Positions 1-11,824 of a stretch of DNA of 64,000 nt are shown one piece after another. The notes under the pieces are model-generated. The model was given only the letters and a program-made list of their open reading frames with translations, did no database searches and was not told the DNA's origin. A program made the translations under genes and the position numbers. The stretch comes from Mimachlamys varia (taxonomy: Eukaryota > Mollusca > Bivalvia > Pectinida > Pectinidae), in contig OX392536.1 in assembly GCA_947623455.1 (NCBI GenBank), positions 34,663,465 to 34,727,464 on the forward strand, read 5' to 3'. Every line of letters starts with the position of its first letter. Position 1 is the stretch's first letter.

Positions 1-486
1 GAAAAACTTACCATCATTGGTCTATATGTTCTAGATCGAATGACACTTCTCCCTGAAAACAAAGCTCGGTGAAAGGCACAAATAGTTGACATCTTGTTAA
101 TCAGTCGCAAACAGGTTTATTCTGTTGCAAAACAATCGGTTTTGTAACATGCCGTACTGAACCTTAAAATGTGGTCGTGAAATTATTGCAGAAAAAAAAT
201 GCGCTATTCTATGTAATACACAAGGTGCGTAACCTGTTCGTGTTATACCGGAAATAAACTTTATATTTCAAAAATAAAACAGATCCGACAGAGAATTTCC
301 GGAATAGTACCATCTTGGCTATCTAGAGATTCCTTGTATAAATGTTTTTCAAATAAGGAATATGCTAGATATGGCGAAGTCTTCATTTTAAATGCAAATT
401 TTCATTACAGATGCTTTATTAAAAACAGAGATTACTGTATTTCTTTTATATTAAATATCGAGATGTTCGAAGATGTGTGCTAAAAT

Positions 487-684
487 CACAGGGGCTAGGC
501 GCGGACCTATGTCATTATGAAATGATTGTCAGATATTTTTGTTTTACCTTTCTCGAATATAGCTCCTCCAACTACTATATATCTGTCACAAATATATAGT
601 AGTGGGAGGAGCTATATTAGAGAAAGTTAAGAAAAAATTTGACAATCATTTCATAGTTACATAGGTCCGTGCCTAGCCCCTGTG
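487..684. repeat. Foldback (inverted-repeat) element, ~200 bp
   Basis: Arms of about 90 bp: cacaggggctaggc at 487-500 pairs with gcctagcccctgtg at 671-684, and the pairing continues inward past tatagctcctcc / ggaggagctata to a short loop near 590. Non-autonomous foldback DNA. Confidence 0.75.
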
Positions 685-1059
685 GATAAAATGGGTCAAT
701 TATAATTTGGCTATATTGATATAAACGACTTCTTCTCTGAAACTGAGCAATGTTTATTGCTCATATTTGCAGGGAAGCATCACTATGGGGCGGGGATTCA
801 AAATTGTACGAATGGTGGGACTGACCCCCAGGGGCCTGAGGGGTAGGGCCAAAAGCGGTCAATTTGGCTTATTGATATTATAACGATTTCTTCCCTGGAT
901 CTAAGCAATGTATGCCATCTTTATTTCAGTGGTAACATATACCTACATGTAGGTGATTGGGTTCAATTATACAAACGATGGAGCTTATCCCCAGGGGCCT
1001 GATGGCAGGGGCCAAAAGACATATTGAAATCATATTCAACTTTTAAACGGTTGAGATCC

Positions 1060-2155
1060 CCGCCCCAAAACTTATATATATATATGCAATTGTTGAGCAT
1101 AAAGAGACAATCATGATTTTAGTAGATTTAACCCTGGAGTCTGCCACATCCCTCAAGGCTTACATCCTCAGTCATAACTTTTAAATGATTGGGATCTCCA
1201 CCCCAAAAATATAAATATGATTGCTGGGACTAAATAGACGACCGCAATCATGATTTTAAATTGACCACAGGGTCTGCCACGCCCTTGCAGGCTTAACAGT
1301 TGAGATCCCCTCCCCGAAAACTATACATATCATTGCTGAGTTTACAGAGACGATCACAAATATGATTTTTAAATTTGACCCCAGGATCTGCCACGCCCTT
1401 GCAGACTTAATTATTGAGGTATAACTTTTGAACAGTTTAGATCCCCAACCCAAAACTACAATTACTGAGCATGAAGAAACAATCACGATTGTAGATTTTA
1501 CCACAGGGTCTGCCACACCCTTGCAGGCTTAACTATTGAGTCAAAACTTTTAACGGTTGTGATCTCCACCCAAAAACTATTTATTACATAACTGACCCGT
1601 CCAGTGATGTCATACGGCCATGTCATAAAAATGGTATTACACACGTGTAATAACACTATTATAACGTCATAAACAAAGACGTCTTTATAACGTCATATGA
1701 TTGTCTCGGTAGTGAAAATCGTACTGCCACAGAAGAAAGCCTTTCTTATAGAGAATTAATTTGAGAGTTTTTGTGTATTTTCTCATAAATATAAGTTATG
1801 TGATAAATAGAATCTTACACTCGTGTCAATGTAATATGGAATTGATCAAACTTTTTAAATAATTTAATATGTCACTCGCCTTAAGGCTCGTGATATATTG
1901 AAATTATCGTTTCATAAATCCATTTTACATTGACACTCGTGTAAGATCCTCTATATATACAATTGCTGGGCAGAAAGAGACAATCACAAACGTGATATCA
2001 TATTTGATCTCGGGGTCTGCAACACCCTTGCAGGCTTGACTCCTGGGTCATAACTTTTAAGCGATTAACATCCCCACCCTAAAATTAAATACAATATATA
2101 TACCATTTCTGGACACAAAGAGAGAAACATAATGTGATATTTGCATTGATGTTTG
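1060..2155. repeat. Degenerate ~115-130-bp tandem repeat
   Basis: Five or so diverged units share 'gatccccaccccaaaact', 'attgctgagcataaagag', 'gacaatcacgatt' and 'cagggtctgccacaccc'. The array is interrupted at about 1580-1962 by a family-F dispersed repeat; the fifth unit resumes after it. Confidence 0.7.
1580..1962 (+). mobile_element. Family-F dispersed repeat, copy 1 (inserted in the ~120-bp array)
   Basis: Shares 'cataactgacccgtccag', 'acgtcatatgattgtc', 'gaatcttacactcgtgtca' and 'aatttaatatgtcac' with 36030-36340 and, in reverse, with 45160-45510 and 62485-62705. No coding capacity. Confidence 0.65.
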
Positions 2156-2229
2156 GGTCTGGCATATCCATAGTTTCTCAATCAGTTGAACATGGAAACA
2201 GATGAGATACCAACCATTTAACCAAACTT

Positions 2230-2634
2230 TTAAAGGCCCAATATACTTAACTTCAGGAAAGATTTCGTGATTCTGAAAAATTCTGAAAAATTCTGAATAA
2301 AAATCCAATTGATAACCATACCAAAATAAGTCTTAAACAAAGTAAACCTGACCGGTAACTAACAAGAAACTCTTGATAGAAAAATCGAAAGAATTGAAAA
2401 TAATTCAGGTGGGGTCCACTTCAATAACAAGCCGAAGTTAGAAGACAGTTCAAAATGGACGCGTGTTTACATATACCGAGTTTCAACTGCTGCTGTACCG
2501 GTAACCGCGTAAGAATTCATCTTGAATATTGCTAATATCAGTTAATCTTAACTAAATCTATAAGTATAAAAAGTTATTAGGCTCGATTTTTAGCTTCAAA
2601 TTTTGCCGAAAGTTTAGTTACGTGTTGGCCTTTC
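2230..2634 (-). mobile_element. MITE-like element with ~24-bp terminal inverted repeats, copy 1
   Basis: Begins ttaaaggcccaatata and ends with the reverse complement (degraded). The interior matches 41663-42053 and 54032-54426 in reverse orientation, including ggttaccggtacagcagca and acacgcgtcca. Confidence 0.75.
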
Positions 2635-2790
2635 ATATATACTGTATTGTACTTTAGGCCTATTATAATATCATTTTTTTAAATAATATAGATAAAGAAA
2701 GTTAACAATAGAAATGCAATAATCAATAGACAATTACCTTCTTCGAAAAACATATATTTCGTTATATAAACATAACATCACCAAAATCTA

Positions 2791-3018
2791 CCCAAATCTA
2801 CTTTAACCTTACCTGAGTCTTACCCAAATCTACCCAAAATCTTACCCAATCTACCCAAAACCTTACCCAATCTACCCAAAACCTTACCCAATCTACCCAA
2901 AACCTTACCCCAATCTACCCAAAACCTTACCCAATCTACCCAAAACCTTACCCAATCTACCCAAAACCTTACCCAATCTACCCAAAACCTTACCCCAATC
3001 TACCCAAATCTACCCAAT
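2791..3018. repeat. 21-bp minisatellite
   Basis: About ten tandem units of acccaatctacccaaaacct(t), with occasional extra C. Confidence 0.85.
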
Positions 3019-3055
3019 TCGATTCAATTCAATTGATACATGTAGGTATAAGATG

Positions 3056-3420
3056 ACATGCATAAAATAATCGTTTTATATAATGATTCCTTTGATAAGT
3101 ATATAACAGGACATGTATAAAACGATCGTTTTTATTCATTTTATAAATATAAAGGGGCATGTATAAAACGATCGTTTTTATTCATTTGATATGTATAACG
3201 GGACATGTATAAAAACGATCGTCTTTATTCATTTGATAATAGAAACGGGACATGTATAAAACGATCGTTTTTATTCATTTGATAATGGAAACGGTACATG
3301 TATAAAACGATCGTTTTTATTCATTTGATAGGTATAACAGGACATGCATAAAACGATCGTTTCTATTAATTTGAAAAGTATAACGGGACATGTATATAAT
3401 GATCGTTTTAATTCAATTTA
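3056..3420. repeat. ~46-bp minisatellite with a 14-bp palindrome per unit
   Basis: About seven units of gacatgtataaaacgatcg... then ttcatttgataagtataacgg. Most carry the perfect palindrome AAAACGATCGTTTT. Confidence 0.85.
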
Positions 3421-3607
3421 TTCCAAACGTGCTTGTTAAAATCTATGACGGACAAGTGTATATTTTTCGAAATTACGTATATATTTTCTGCAGTTTGTAT
3501 TATATTTTAATGATATCTTCGTCTCTTTCATGTAACCCAATTGATGTTGTGACACTAATTAGGAAATAACACAAGTCTGTTATCTGGAGTCTAGCTTCAT
3601 TGTGGAC

Positions 3608-3686
3608 TGGGGCCGATATACTTGGTCGTGTCCTGGGGCCAATATACTTGGTCGTGTCCTGGGGCCAATATACTTGGTCGTGTCCT
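3608..3686. repeat. 26-bp tandem repeat, 3 copies
   Basis: Three tandem copies of ctggggccaatatacttggt plus cgtgtc, the first and last slightly diverged. Confidence 0.85.
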
Positions 3687-3689
3687 TGG

Positions 3690-4400
3690 GCTACTACAAT
3701 ATACTAGGAATTAAGATACTGATAACGAACGTGAACAAAGAGACCTATGTCAATCAATTAGTCCATGTTAAATGTCAATAAATATCTTACAACATATATA
3801 TATAATAAATAGTACGAAGGAACGTATATCGATCAATTCTTACGAAATATAAAATGGGACTTGCAATTTAAATAAATCGCTATAGATAAAGGGACGTAAC
3901 TAATAATTATATTATTAGTTTAAATGACTCACATGGTGAGTAGTTAAATAATACGCCAGTTACAAAGAAGGACGTATAGATATCAAAAGTAATAAAATAA
4001 TTTTCTGGTTTACGGATTAATTGGAATATTTCGCTTAGGATAACGGGACAGAAAAATATACAAAAAATTGTCACAGCGTGACGTTTTGTGTACGTTTTTT
4101 ATAAGAACTTCACATAGATAATTGATAAAATGTCAAATTACTGATTCGGACGTTAACACAAAGTCAAACACACTCACTCACATACCATTCTTATTAATTA
4201 AGTAAATTATTTTGTTTAGAACTGCCATATATAAACTATTTATATATTGACAATATTTTTGTGTGTGTGTGTTTTTTAATATATATGAGCTAGTATGTTT
4301 AAGTATCGTCAACATTAATTTCATCAGACATACCAACTACTCCATTCGATATAACATCTGATTAACATAACCTAAAATATCATATATAGAAATAATATGA
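3690..4400. other. AT-rich intergenic stretch, nothing recognised
   Basis: No exon-like frame, hairpin or tandem repeat of note apart from a short (tg)n near 4259-4271. Confidence 0.5.
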
Positions 4401-4747
4401 TGTCTCTCATTCTATAGTAACTTATTAAGGACAAAGAAAGAAATCTTAATTGAATTTTCTATAAAAGTACCACATGCACAGCAACCATCATCAACCAAAT
4501 GTTCTATCGGTCTATCATAATTTAAATCACTGTCATTGTTTCTCAATTGACTCAAAATTATATTTAGATTTCTAGGATTACAATTATCAAACATTTTAGA
4601 AAAAGTTATTAGGGAATACTTTTTTAAGTTTCGATTTAAAGCCAGAGATTGAAACAGAACTTCTTATTGAGTCTTCCAGAGAGCTCCAGTTATTCATAGC
4701 AGAAGGAAAAAACTATTTTTATAATTATTAGTTCTAGCAGTAGGTAC
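4400..4747 (-). pseudogene. Older antisense LINE, 3' part of ORF2
   Basis: On the minus strand, broken frames read VDDGCCACGTFIENSIKI, resembling the C-terminal Cys/His end of LINE ORF2. It continues from the TSD segment (minus frame LSYIRPILKYSFIVCDNSTT at about 4900-4960, an RT thumb motif) and was split by the younger + strand LINE. Confidence 0.6.
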
Positions 4748-5024
4748 ATTAAATATTTTTTCATTTCTAAATGAATAAAATGTTTTTGTATTAAGTAATG
4801 GTTGTATGATGTTATAGAGATATGTAAGAGAATAGTTATTGATCATTTTAAACATAAGTGTCCTTTATCCAGTTATTATTTTCATAGCTTCAAATTGGAT
4901 AGATTTAAGTAAATCATATTCACTTGTAGTGCTATTATCACAAACTATGAAGGAATATTTTAAGATTGGTCTAATGTATGATAGATATATATATCGTTTT
5001 AAATGTATTTTTGTCAACTTTATT
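4748..5024. repeat. 277-bp direct repeat, left copy (long target-site duplication)
   Basis: Matches 6840-7116 over its full 277 bp with one mismatch seen (cttcaaattgg against cttcatattgg). It abuts the 5' junction of the LINE exactly. Confidence 0.88.
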
Positions 5025-6697
5025 ATAAGCAGCAGTCTGCATACCAAAGTAATCTGTGTAGCCTATGTACATCGTTTAACTTACAAGAATGTATTAATTA
5101 TAATTTAGAAAATGGATCAAATGTATATGTTGCATTTTTAGACAGCAACAAGGCGTTTGACACAGTGTGGCACGCAGGTCTTCTTTTTAAAATACATGAA
5201 ATTGGACTGAGAGGCAAGATATGGGTTATTCTTAAAGAAATGTATACACATGTAGAAAGTTCAATCTTATTTAATGGCTTAACATCACCTTTGATCAAAA
5301 TGGAGAGAGGGATTTTGCAAGGGGGATCTTTGTCTGCCAAACTGTACCTAATTTTCATAAACGAATTATTGAATGAAATAGAAAATTGTGGAAACGGCGC
5401 AGTTATTGCAGATTTAAAAGTTAATATCCCAACTCAGGCAGATGACATTTGTCTTGTTAGTACAAATTTTCAAAGCCTACAAAAAATGGTTAATATATGT
5501 GAAACCTATAGTAATAAGTGGAGATTCACTTTTTCATCTACGAAAAGTAAAATTGTATTGTTTTCTGAAAAACGCATATCCCATAATATACAAAATGTCT
5601 ACCTATACAAATTTGTACTGCCTGTAGTTGAAGAAATTAAACATGTCGGAATATTGTTAAACGGCAGAAGAAATTCAGTTGAAAGAACTACTAGAGCATG
5701 TTGTAAATTAAAAACTGGTGTTATGTCTCTTCTTAAATCTGGTGCTCATCCCAACGCCCTTAACCCTCTCACTGTTGCTAAAATAGTCAAAATTAAAGTG
5801 TATCCTTCTGCACTTTTCGGATGTGAACTATGGTTACTCTCCAAAACTGAAGTATTATTATTAGAAAAGGCACAAAATTTTATTGTGAAAAGTATACAAG
5901 GGTTTGAAAAGAGAACTAGGACAGACATGTGTGTATCATTGCTCGGCTGGACTAGTATTGAATCTTATATTAATATCAAGAAATTATTATTTCTGGGACG
6001 AATTTATAATATCGATAATAGTATGCTAGTACACAAGATTTTTATTACTAGATTTTTTATGTTCATTGTAAACAACGAAAAACAACAGGGATTTATACCC
6101 GACATTATTTCTATTTTAAGAAAATATTCATTGTATGAGACTTTTGTTGACTATATAAAGCTAGGGTATTTTCCGGGGAAACTACAATGGAAAAAAAGTG
6201 TCTATGAAAGTGTATATAGAGTACAGGAAACTGCATGGTTAGAACGTATGCATAACCACAATGATTTTTTCAGATTTAAATTTATTCATTCTAAGATTAA
6301 ACCACATTATTTATGGAAATTGGCTATTAAATATCCTCAGCATTATAAATCTATACACTGTATCATAAAATTATGTACAACATCTCGTATGTTGGACCAT
6401 ATGGCATTATGCCACTACTGTGGTATTTTATACAACGATACTTTAATGCATATAATTCTACATTGTGAAAAGAATACTGCTATTCGTGATAGATTATGGT
6501 GTTTTTTATTTAATATGTTCGGTATTGATTTTATTGCGTACCTTCAAAATTTATCAGATTTTGACCTAGTTAATGCTTTATTAGGAAGCAAGTTAGACTA
6601 TGACATGTCTAACGAAGACAACGAATATCTAAGATTAGCAAATGTAAATTTTCTGAATGAAATGCTTAAAAATGTAACCCAATTTGCTAACAATTGA
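5025..6697 (+). CDS. LINE reverse transcriptase, N-terminally truncated
   Basis: Open from within the flanking repeat (5003) to TGA after 6694. It holds RT motif A (VAFLDSNKAFDTVWH), motif B (GILQGGSLSAKLYLIFINEL) and motif C (QADDICLV; catalytic Asp pair kept, but Gln in place of the usual aromatic residue). Near the C-terminus is a CCHC-like knuckle (CHYCGILYNDTLMHIILHC) typical of LINE ORF2 ends. The endonuclease domain and RT fingers are missing, so it cannot be autonomous. It has no start codon of its own at the junction. Confidence 0.85.
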
Positions 6698-6839
6698 TGT
6701 TTCAATATAATTACTTGTGTGTGAAATAACTTTGTATATGTATTTTCAGACTATTCTTGTTTATATGTTGATTGTATGATGTAATTATTCTATTTGTGAA
6801 TCTTCATTTGTGGAGGAAATAAAGAGAATAATAATAATA
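5025..6839 (+). mobile_element. 5'-truncated non-LTR retrotransposon (LINE)
   Basis: A 1815-bp insertion that begins inside the reverse transcriptase domain (QQSAYQ...) and runs to an (AAT)n tail at about 6826-6839. The body between the flanking 277-bp direct repeats is foreign to the surrounding sequence. The frame is unbroken, which points to a recent insertion. Confidence 0.85.
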
Positions 6840-7116
6840 ATTAAATATTTTTTCATTTCTAAATGAATAAAATGTTTTTGTATTAAGTAATGGTTGTATG
6901 ATGTTATAGAGATATGTAAGAGAATAGTTATTGATCATTTTAAACATAAGTGTCCTTTATCCAGTTATTATTTTCATAGCTTCATATTGGATAGATTTAA
7001 GTAAATCATATTCACTTGTAGTGCTATTATCACAAACTATGAAGGAATATTTTAAGATTGGTCTAATGTATGATAGATATATATATCGTTTTAAATGTAT
7101 TTTTGTCAACTTTATT
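6840..7116. repeat. 277-bp direct repeat, right copy
   Basis: Abuts the (AAT)n tail of the LINE and repeats 4748-5024. The flanks beyond each copy differ, as expected for a target-site duplication. Confidence 0.88.
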
Positions 7117-7386
7117 TTTATTAAATGTTAGTCCTAAATGTTTGTGGCAGTCATGCTGCGTTAAAGTATGGTTATTAAAGTAAAGAGTGGAGTGAGTATT
7201 CGGCTCGCTTAGCGAAGAATTGCCCATATTGACCCAGTGAGCTAATGAATTGTTTGTACTAAATACATGCGTATTTCCCTGCATTTTATAGTAATTATAT
7301 AATAAATACTGATATGCTTTATATGGTGTTTTGATATGTCCATGACTACCTAGATACCAATGTATCCAGGTGAGCGATATAGACAC
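7117..7386 (-). pseudogene. Older antisense LINE, upstream RT part
   Basis: On the minus strand the frame ends HTLTQHDCHKHLGLTFNKNK, the RT palm/thumb boundary seen in many LINEs (HxxLGLTFN). In the target order this joined the 277-bp segment and then 4747-4400. The element has internal deletions and is degraded. Confidence 0.55.
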
Positions 7387-7734
7387 TATATGTATTTCGA
7401 TTACTGTTTTCGTGAAATCACAAAGGGCAGAAAAACCATCATAGTAATTATGGAGGTGTTAGTAACGCCTTGCAAAAATAGCGATTAATAGTTAAAAACC
7501 GGATATGCGGAGTTTGAGACACCTAGCGATAATCTCCATAATTACTGTAAATAGGGGAGACAGCTTTTACAGTATCTGGTGATACAACCAACTTCTGATG
7601 AAAGAAATCATCCTATCTTGACATGATGTCACCCGATTTCTGATCTCATGACTACCATCTGGCGAAAGAGAGTCCATTATAAGCTAATTTACTTCTAAAT
7701 TCATAACTTAAAGGATTTTACGCACCTGGCCCTT

Positions 7735-7920
7735 CTGTTTCTATATTAGTTTAGAAATTTTGGATTCCTATCGATTGGCCCCTAGCATCAATGACGAGTC
7801 CCAGAAGAACGAAACAGCTGTATGATGCAGTTTAATTCATTTTTTTCGTCATACTGTATCTACAATATAAATGTATTAATAAATTTGCAGCATGTGTGTG
7901 TGTTACGTCATCTTTGTATA
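7735..7920 (+). repeat. Dispersed repeat shared with 19745-19930 (opposite strand)
   Basis: 'cccctagcatcaatgacgag', 'gacgaaacagctgtatgatg', and 'catgtgtgtgtgttacgtca' recur as reverse complements at 19745-19930. Probably the 3' part of a retroelement; family not recognised. Confidence 0.55.
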
Positions 7921-9300
7921 GTCATATTGCTGCTCTAGTGGATCACTTTGGGCAGAAGATACATCTTTTTCTACATAAAAATGACGCAGTCCTGCTTGTG
8001 GGGTCATGACTTATTGGTCGCCTTCTCGGTATCGTTGAGACTGTTTGTGTCCTATGTGATATGATGGTGTATGGTTTTGAATCCTCGTCTGTGTGCTTGC
8101 GTGTTGTGATTGTGAATGACCATCCTATGCTAGCATCACGTAATCTTTTTTTCTGATTTGATTGCTATTTTTTGTGAAATCATGCCATTCGTCATCCTGT
8201 AACTGAGCTGCCGTTGTCGGAATACTTACCACATACATTTGTTGCTGTATTCGGCAGTGACGGAAAAAAACTGTAGCACATGCATACATTCGAGGAACTA
8301 ATTTGAGTGATCCGCAATTTGACTATTTTACCATATAAAGTCAACAGACCCACCTAATGTCAAGTTTATGATGTCGTAATACGATGAATATTATAGAAGT
8401 GAAAAAATAATGCTACTCACATGATTAGCTGAACATTTTTGGTGACTACATGTATATGTTTTCTCGCGGAATACGTCAAGGCGTAAGTAACCCGACCCAC
8501 AAATATAGTGTAACTTCGACAGCTGATCGTATATTTATATTTACATACGCCAGACGGCAATGGAAAAGAAACAATGCTTAGGCAAACATATCCAGAACAT
8601 AATTTGTTGATGTCGTTGTGTTAAATATGTTTTATCTTAATTTTTGCTGCTGGGAAAATATAATACATGAAAAAATAAGGTGTAGTTTATAGCAAGGGTT
8701 AGAAAGACAAAAGTGTCAAGCCTAGCTTTGGCTAGGCACTTTTGTCTGTCAGTACCGAGCGAAAAGTACATCTTATATTTGAAGACAATGACCATTTATT
8801 CTCACTCTCTCTCTATATATATTAACATGGCATTATTGTATTCCTTTTTAATACCAAATTCTTTCTTTCTCACATTTATCAACAATAACTACTAGAATTT
8901 GTCTTCAGATTAGAATGCAAAGCGTTGACGTAACGTAGGTCAACATGGCGCGAAAAAGACGTAATGTTTTTATCCGGTCGTCTAGACTGCATCTTTACTT
9001 CTGTGAATACAGTCCTGATTAGCACTGAGGTATCGGAAAACATCATGCAAAAAAATGTAATGGAATGCCAAAGTATTACTCAGTCAGCATTCCGATCATC
9101 CCTGTATATATACGTATGCTATCTGAACCAATGGGACAGATCATGAAAATATTGATAACACTTTCCGCAGCACCTCGGGGACCATATATGTATGAAACAA
9201 CATGTACGCATAACCCTCAAAATATTATTATGTTGACGCTTCGGTATTCTCTTATTTATTTCCTCAAAATAGAGGATGCATTTTATTTGGGGATGTGATA
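7921..9300. other. Intergenic, no supported gene
   Basis: Only short unsupported frames. A local palindrome occurs at about 8706-8747 (acaaaagtgtcaagcctag / ctaggcacttttgt). Confidence 0.4.
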
Positions 9301-9570
9301 TTTGCTTGAATGTGACATGAATTTGGTGTCGTCGTCGATGAAGCAGAAGATGTTTACACTACTCTTCCTGAACATCTGGTCATATTCCTGTTGTACGTTT
9401 TCCGTTGGTTCAGTTTCATGTTTGGAAATTTTTTTTAGAGAATACCAAAGCGTCAACAAAACCATAATCCGAACTCAAAATCGATTAAACTAGGGGCAAA
9501 ATAGGAACAAAGGAAAGATTTACATGGAGACTCTCGTAAAAGCACAAGAGAATAAGACCAGGTGTTCCTG
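9300..9570. repeat. Family-H dispersed repeat, copy 1
   Basis: 'aataccaaagcgtcaacaaa', 'aaaatcgattaaactagggg' and 'acatggagactctcgtaaaa' recur at 40862-41000 and, reversed, at 39925-40060, 40445-40575 and 42345-42440; a short piece lies at 26338-26405. Confidence 0.65.
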
Positions 9571-10670
9571 TCCCGATTTCTAAATTCTATAGGTCCATCA
9601 CATGTGTGTATGTGTGTGTTTTTCAACATACTAGAACACGTAGATATAAATGTTATATTCAAAGATAGACATCATTTTCAAATCATTTTATTAAATTAAT
9701 ACAACAAGATAGTTTAATATTAATAAATGGTCAGTAACAGCCCTTCAATCTTAAAGAGTAACTGTAGTGCAAATAGAAACTGAAATGATCAGACTCGTTG
9801 TGTCGGCATTAATACATTGTCGAAAACCGCATCGAAATCGGCCGACCGGTTACAAAGTTACGACAGGTTGAAGTTTGGTTTTTTACCTGTTTTGCCACAC
9901 GCTAATTAAGCGCACCGCGAACCGCTAAAAGTTGTGCACACGTATTGGTGACGTCACAACGGGAACACAAGAAATTGGGTCCTATGTCTCTCTATATATA
10001 ATAGTAATATGTTAGTCTGGTTGATTAATGATTCAAAATGTATTATACAATGAAATTAAGGGACGTACCATAATATGGGGGTCGGGAGAATAATCTGAAA
10101 TCGTCATTGAAATAACTTTATTTTGATTCTTTCATAAATATAGTGTTTATTGATTGTTCAAATTCATTTTAATGGACCCATATATATATGCGCTATCATA
10201 TTGCAATACTCTGTGTCATTTATAATGTCAGTTATACATATCATTTATCCAATGATTCAAGAGTGACTCTTATAATAATACCTTTGAATATTGTAAATCT
10301 CATGTTAGTGTCCATTATATTACGTAATCAGATTAGCGGGATAATCTACCTGGTCAGTTCGATAACTTCACACGTAAATTGTTACTCAAATAGCAAGTAA
10401 TTAACATTGGAGAGGGGGGACTATCAAAGTTAACTAAATTGTAATAGTTGAGTATGTTGCGGTTATTATCCCCTCTTTATAACTTCAAAATGTGTACTCT
10501 AAATCTGCAGTTACATGTAGATCTCGACTGGAACATAGACTATCGAGTGCACGTGTATCTTTTGAAATCTCCGTAACCCACCGTCAACTCACACAGTATA
10601 TGACACTTTTTTTAATTTCGAGTTTGACTCTTCTATTCAACGAGAAAAGTTCTGTTGAAAACTTGCTTGA
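9571..10670. other. Intergenic, no supported gene
   Basis: No convincing exon or repeat was seen; the frame at 10188-10400 has the composition of random AT-rich DNA. Confidence 0.4.
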
Positions 10671-10677
10671 TATGTCT

Positions 10678-10707
10678 CAGGGACGTATATGCACATATAC
10701 GTCCCTG
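10678..10707. repeat. Perfect short hairpin
   Basis: CAGGGACGTATATG, a 2-nt loop, then CATATACGTCCCTG: perfect 14-bp arms. Function unknown. Confidence 0.7.
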
Positions 10708-10777
10708 GTATGTCTGTATCACAGTTTTTTCATATTTTATTTTTAACATTTATAAATGAATAAAATGCGGATTAAAA

Positions 10778-11178
10778 CTACAGGCACTTGTGGCCAGGAG
10801 AATAGCCATCTAAATATATAGATAACATAGCGAACTATGATAATTAAAATAAAATATAAAAACTGAATTTTCAAATTTTCTTTTTATGTTATTTATCATC
10901 TAAAACCATAATGAAAGTAATTGCCAAATTTCAGCTTGATACGTCAAGCGGTTTAATCTAACAAAAAAATCGACTATCAGACACTCTTTTTTGTGAAATT
11001 TAACCGCTTGACGTATCAAGCTGAAATTTGGCAATTACTTTCATTATGGTTTTAGATGATTAATAACATAAAAAGAAAATTGCTAAAGTCAGTTTTTATA
11101 TTTTATTTTAATTATTCATATTTTGCAAATTATCTATATATTTAGATGACTATTCTCCTGGCCACAAGTGCCTGTGAT
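10778..11178. mobile_element. 400-bp foldback element with near-complete inverted arms
   Basis: Left arm starts actacaggcacttgtggcc; right arm ends ggccacaagtgcctgtga. Pairing continues inward through aattgccaaatttcagcttg and gatacgtcaagcggttta to a ~45-nt loop near 10960-11000. Arm identity is high, so it is young or maintained. No coding capacity. Confidence 0.85.
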
Positions 11179-11569
11179 TAAAACCAATTAAGTAATCTTC
11201 TCATCTTATTTTCAAAAGATGCTCCATGTTCATTTCTTGTCAGTAAAACACAGGGGTATTCAAAGATCTAATCTTATTTTTTCTCAAACAGAATTCGAAA
11301 TACATTGTCTTGATTTCTATTTCGATGTATATGCCTGAAGACAGGTAACATCAGGATTTCGCTCATATTCTATTTGTTTTACAATATTCACGATTTGAAA
11401 TGGGTTTTTTATACTGCATAGACATAAATAAATTATCAATGGATAGAAAGCTGTTAACTTTTAATATACACACCTATAATTTCTCAAACATATATTAAGA
11501 TAAAAAAGTCGAAATGTGATACCCGTCAAAACAGTTTATATATATACAGGTCGAAAGCATTGATAAAAG

Positions 11570-11824
11570 TTATATATTTTTATTTTCCAATATACGTACA
11601 TCGTATTGTACGTATAAAAAGGCTGGTCTTGTCGTTCTATATGACGGTACTAACTGTTCTTCTTTGAAGTCCAATAAAATATATGGTTTTCGAAGTTCCG
11701 AGTCTATACACGGAATTAGATTATATCTAAGTCCGTGGTCTAAAGCAACACAAATATCCTTTTCCTTATCTGTTTGTTTGAGGTTGTTTCTAGGTAGTTT
11801 TGTATTTATACAGCCGACCGACAT
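11570..11824 (-). CDS. Unrecognised small ORF, 84 aa (doubtful)
   Basis: ATG at 11824; frame MSVGCINTKLPRNNLKQTDK ... VQYDVRILENKNI, stop at 11570. Composition is protein-like (charged, no low complexity), but no domain, signal peptide or splice context identifies it. It could be a decayed exon or chance. Confidence 0.2.
   Translation of the reverse strand: MSVGCINTKLPRNNLKQTDKEKDICVALDHGLRYNLIPCIDSELRKPYILLDFKEEQLVPSYRTTRPAFLYVQYDVRILENKNI

Noticed and set aside
4839..5108. 89-codon + strand frame
   Set aside because: It is the forward reading of the target-site duplication and antisense LINE; the same frame begins in the duplicate at 6931.
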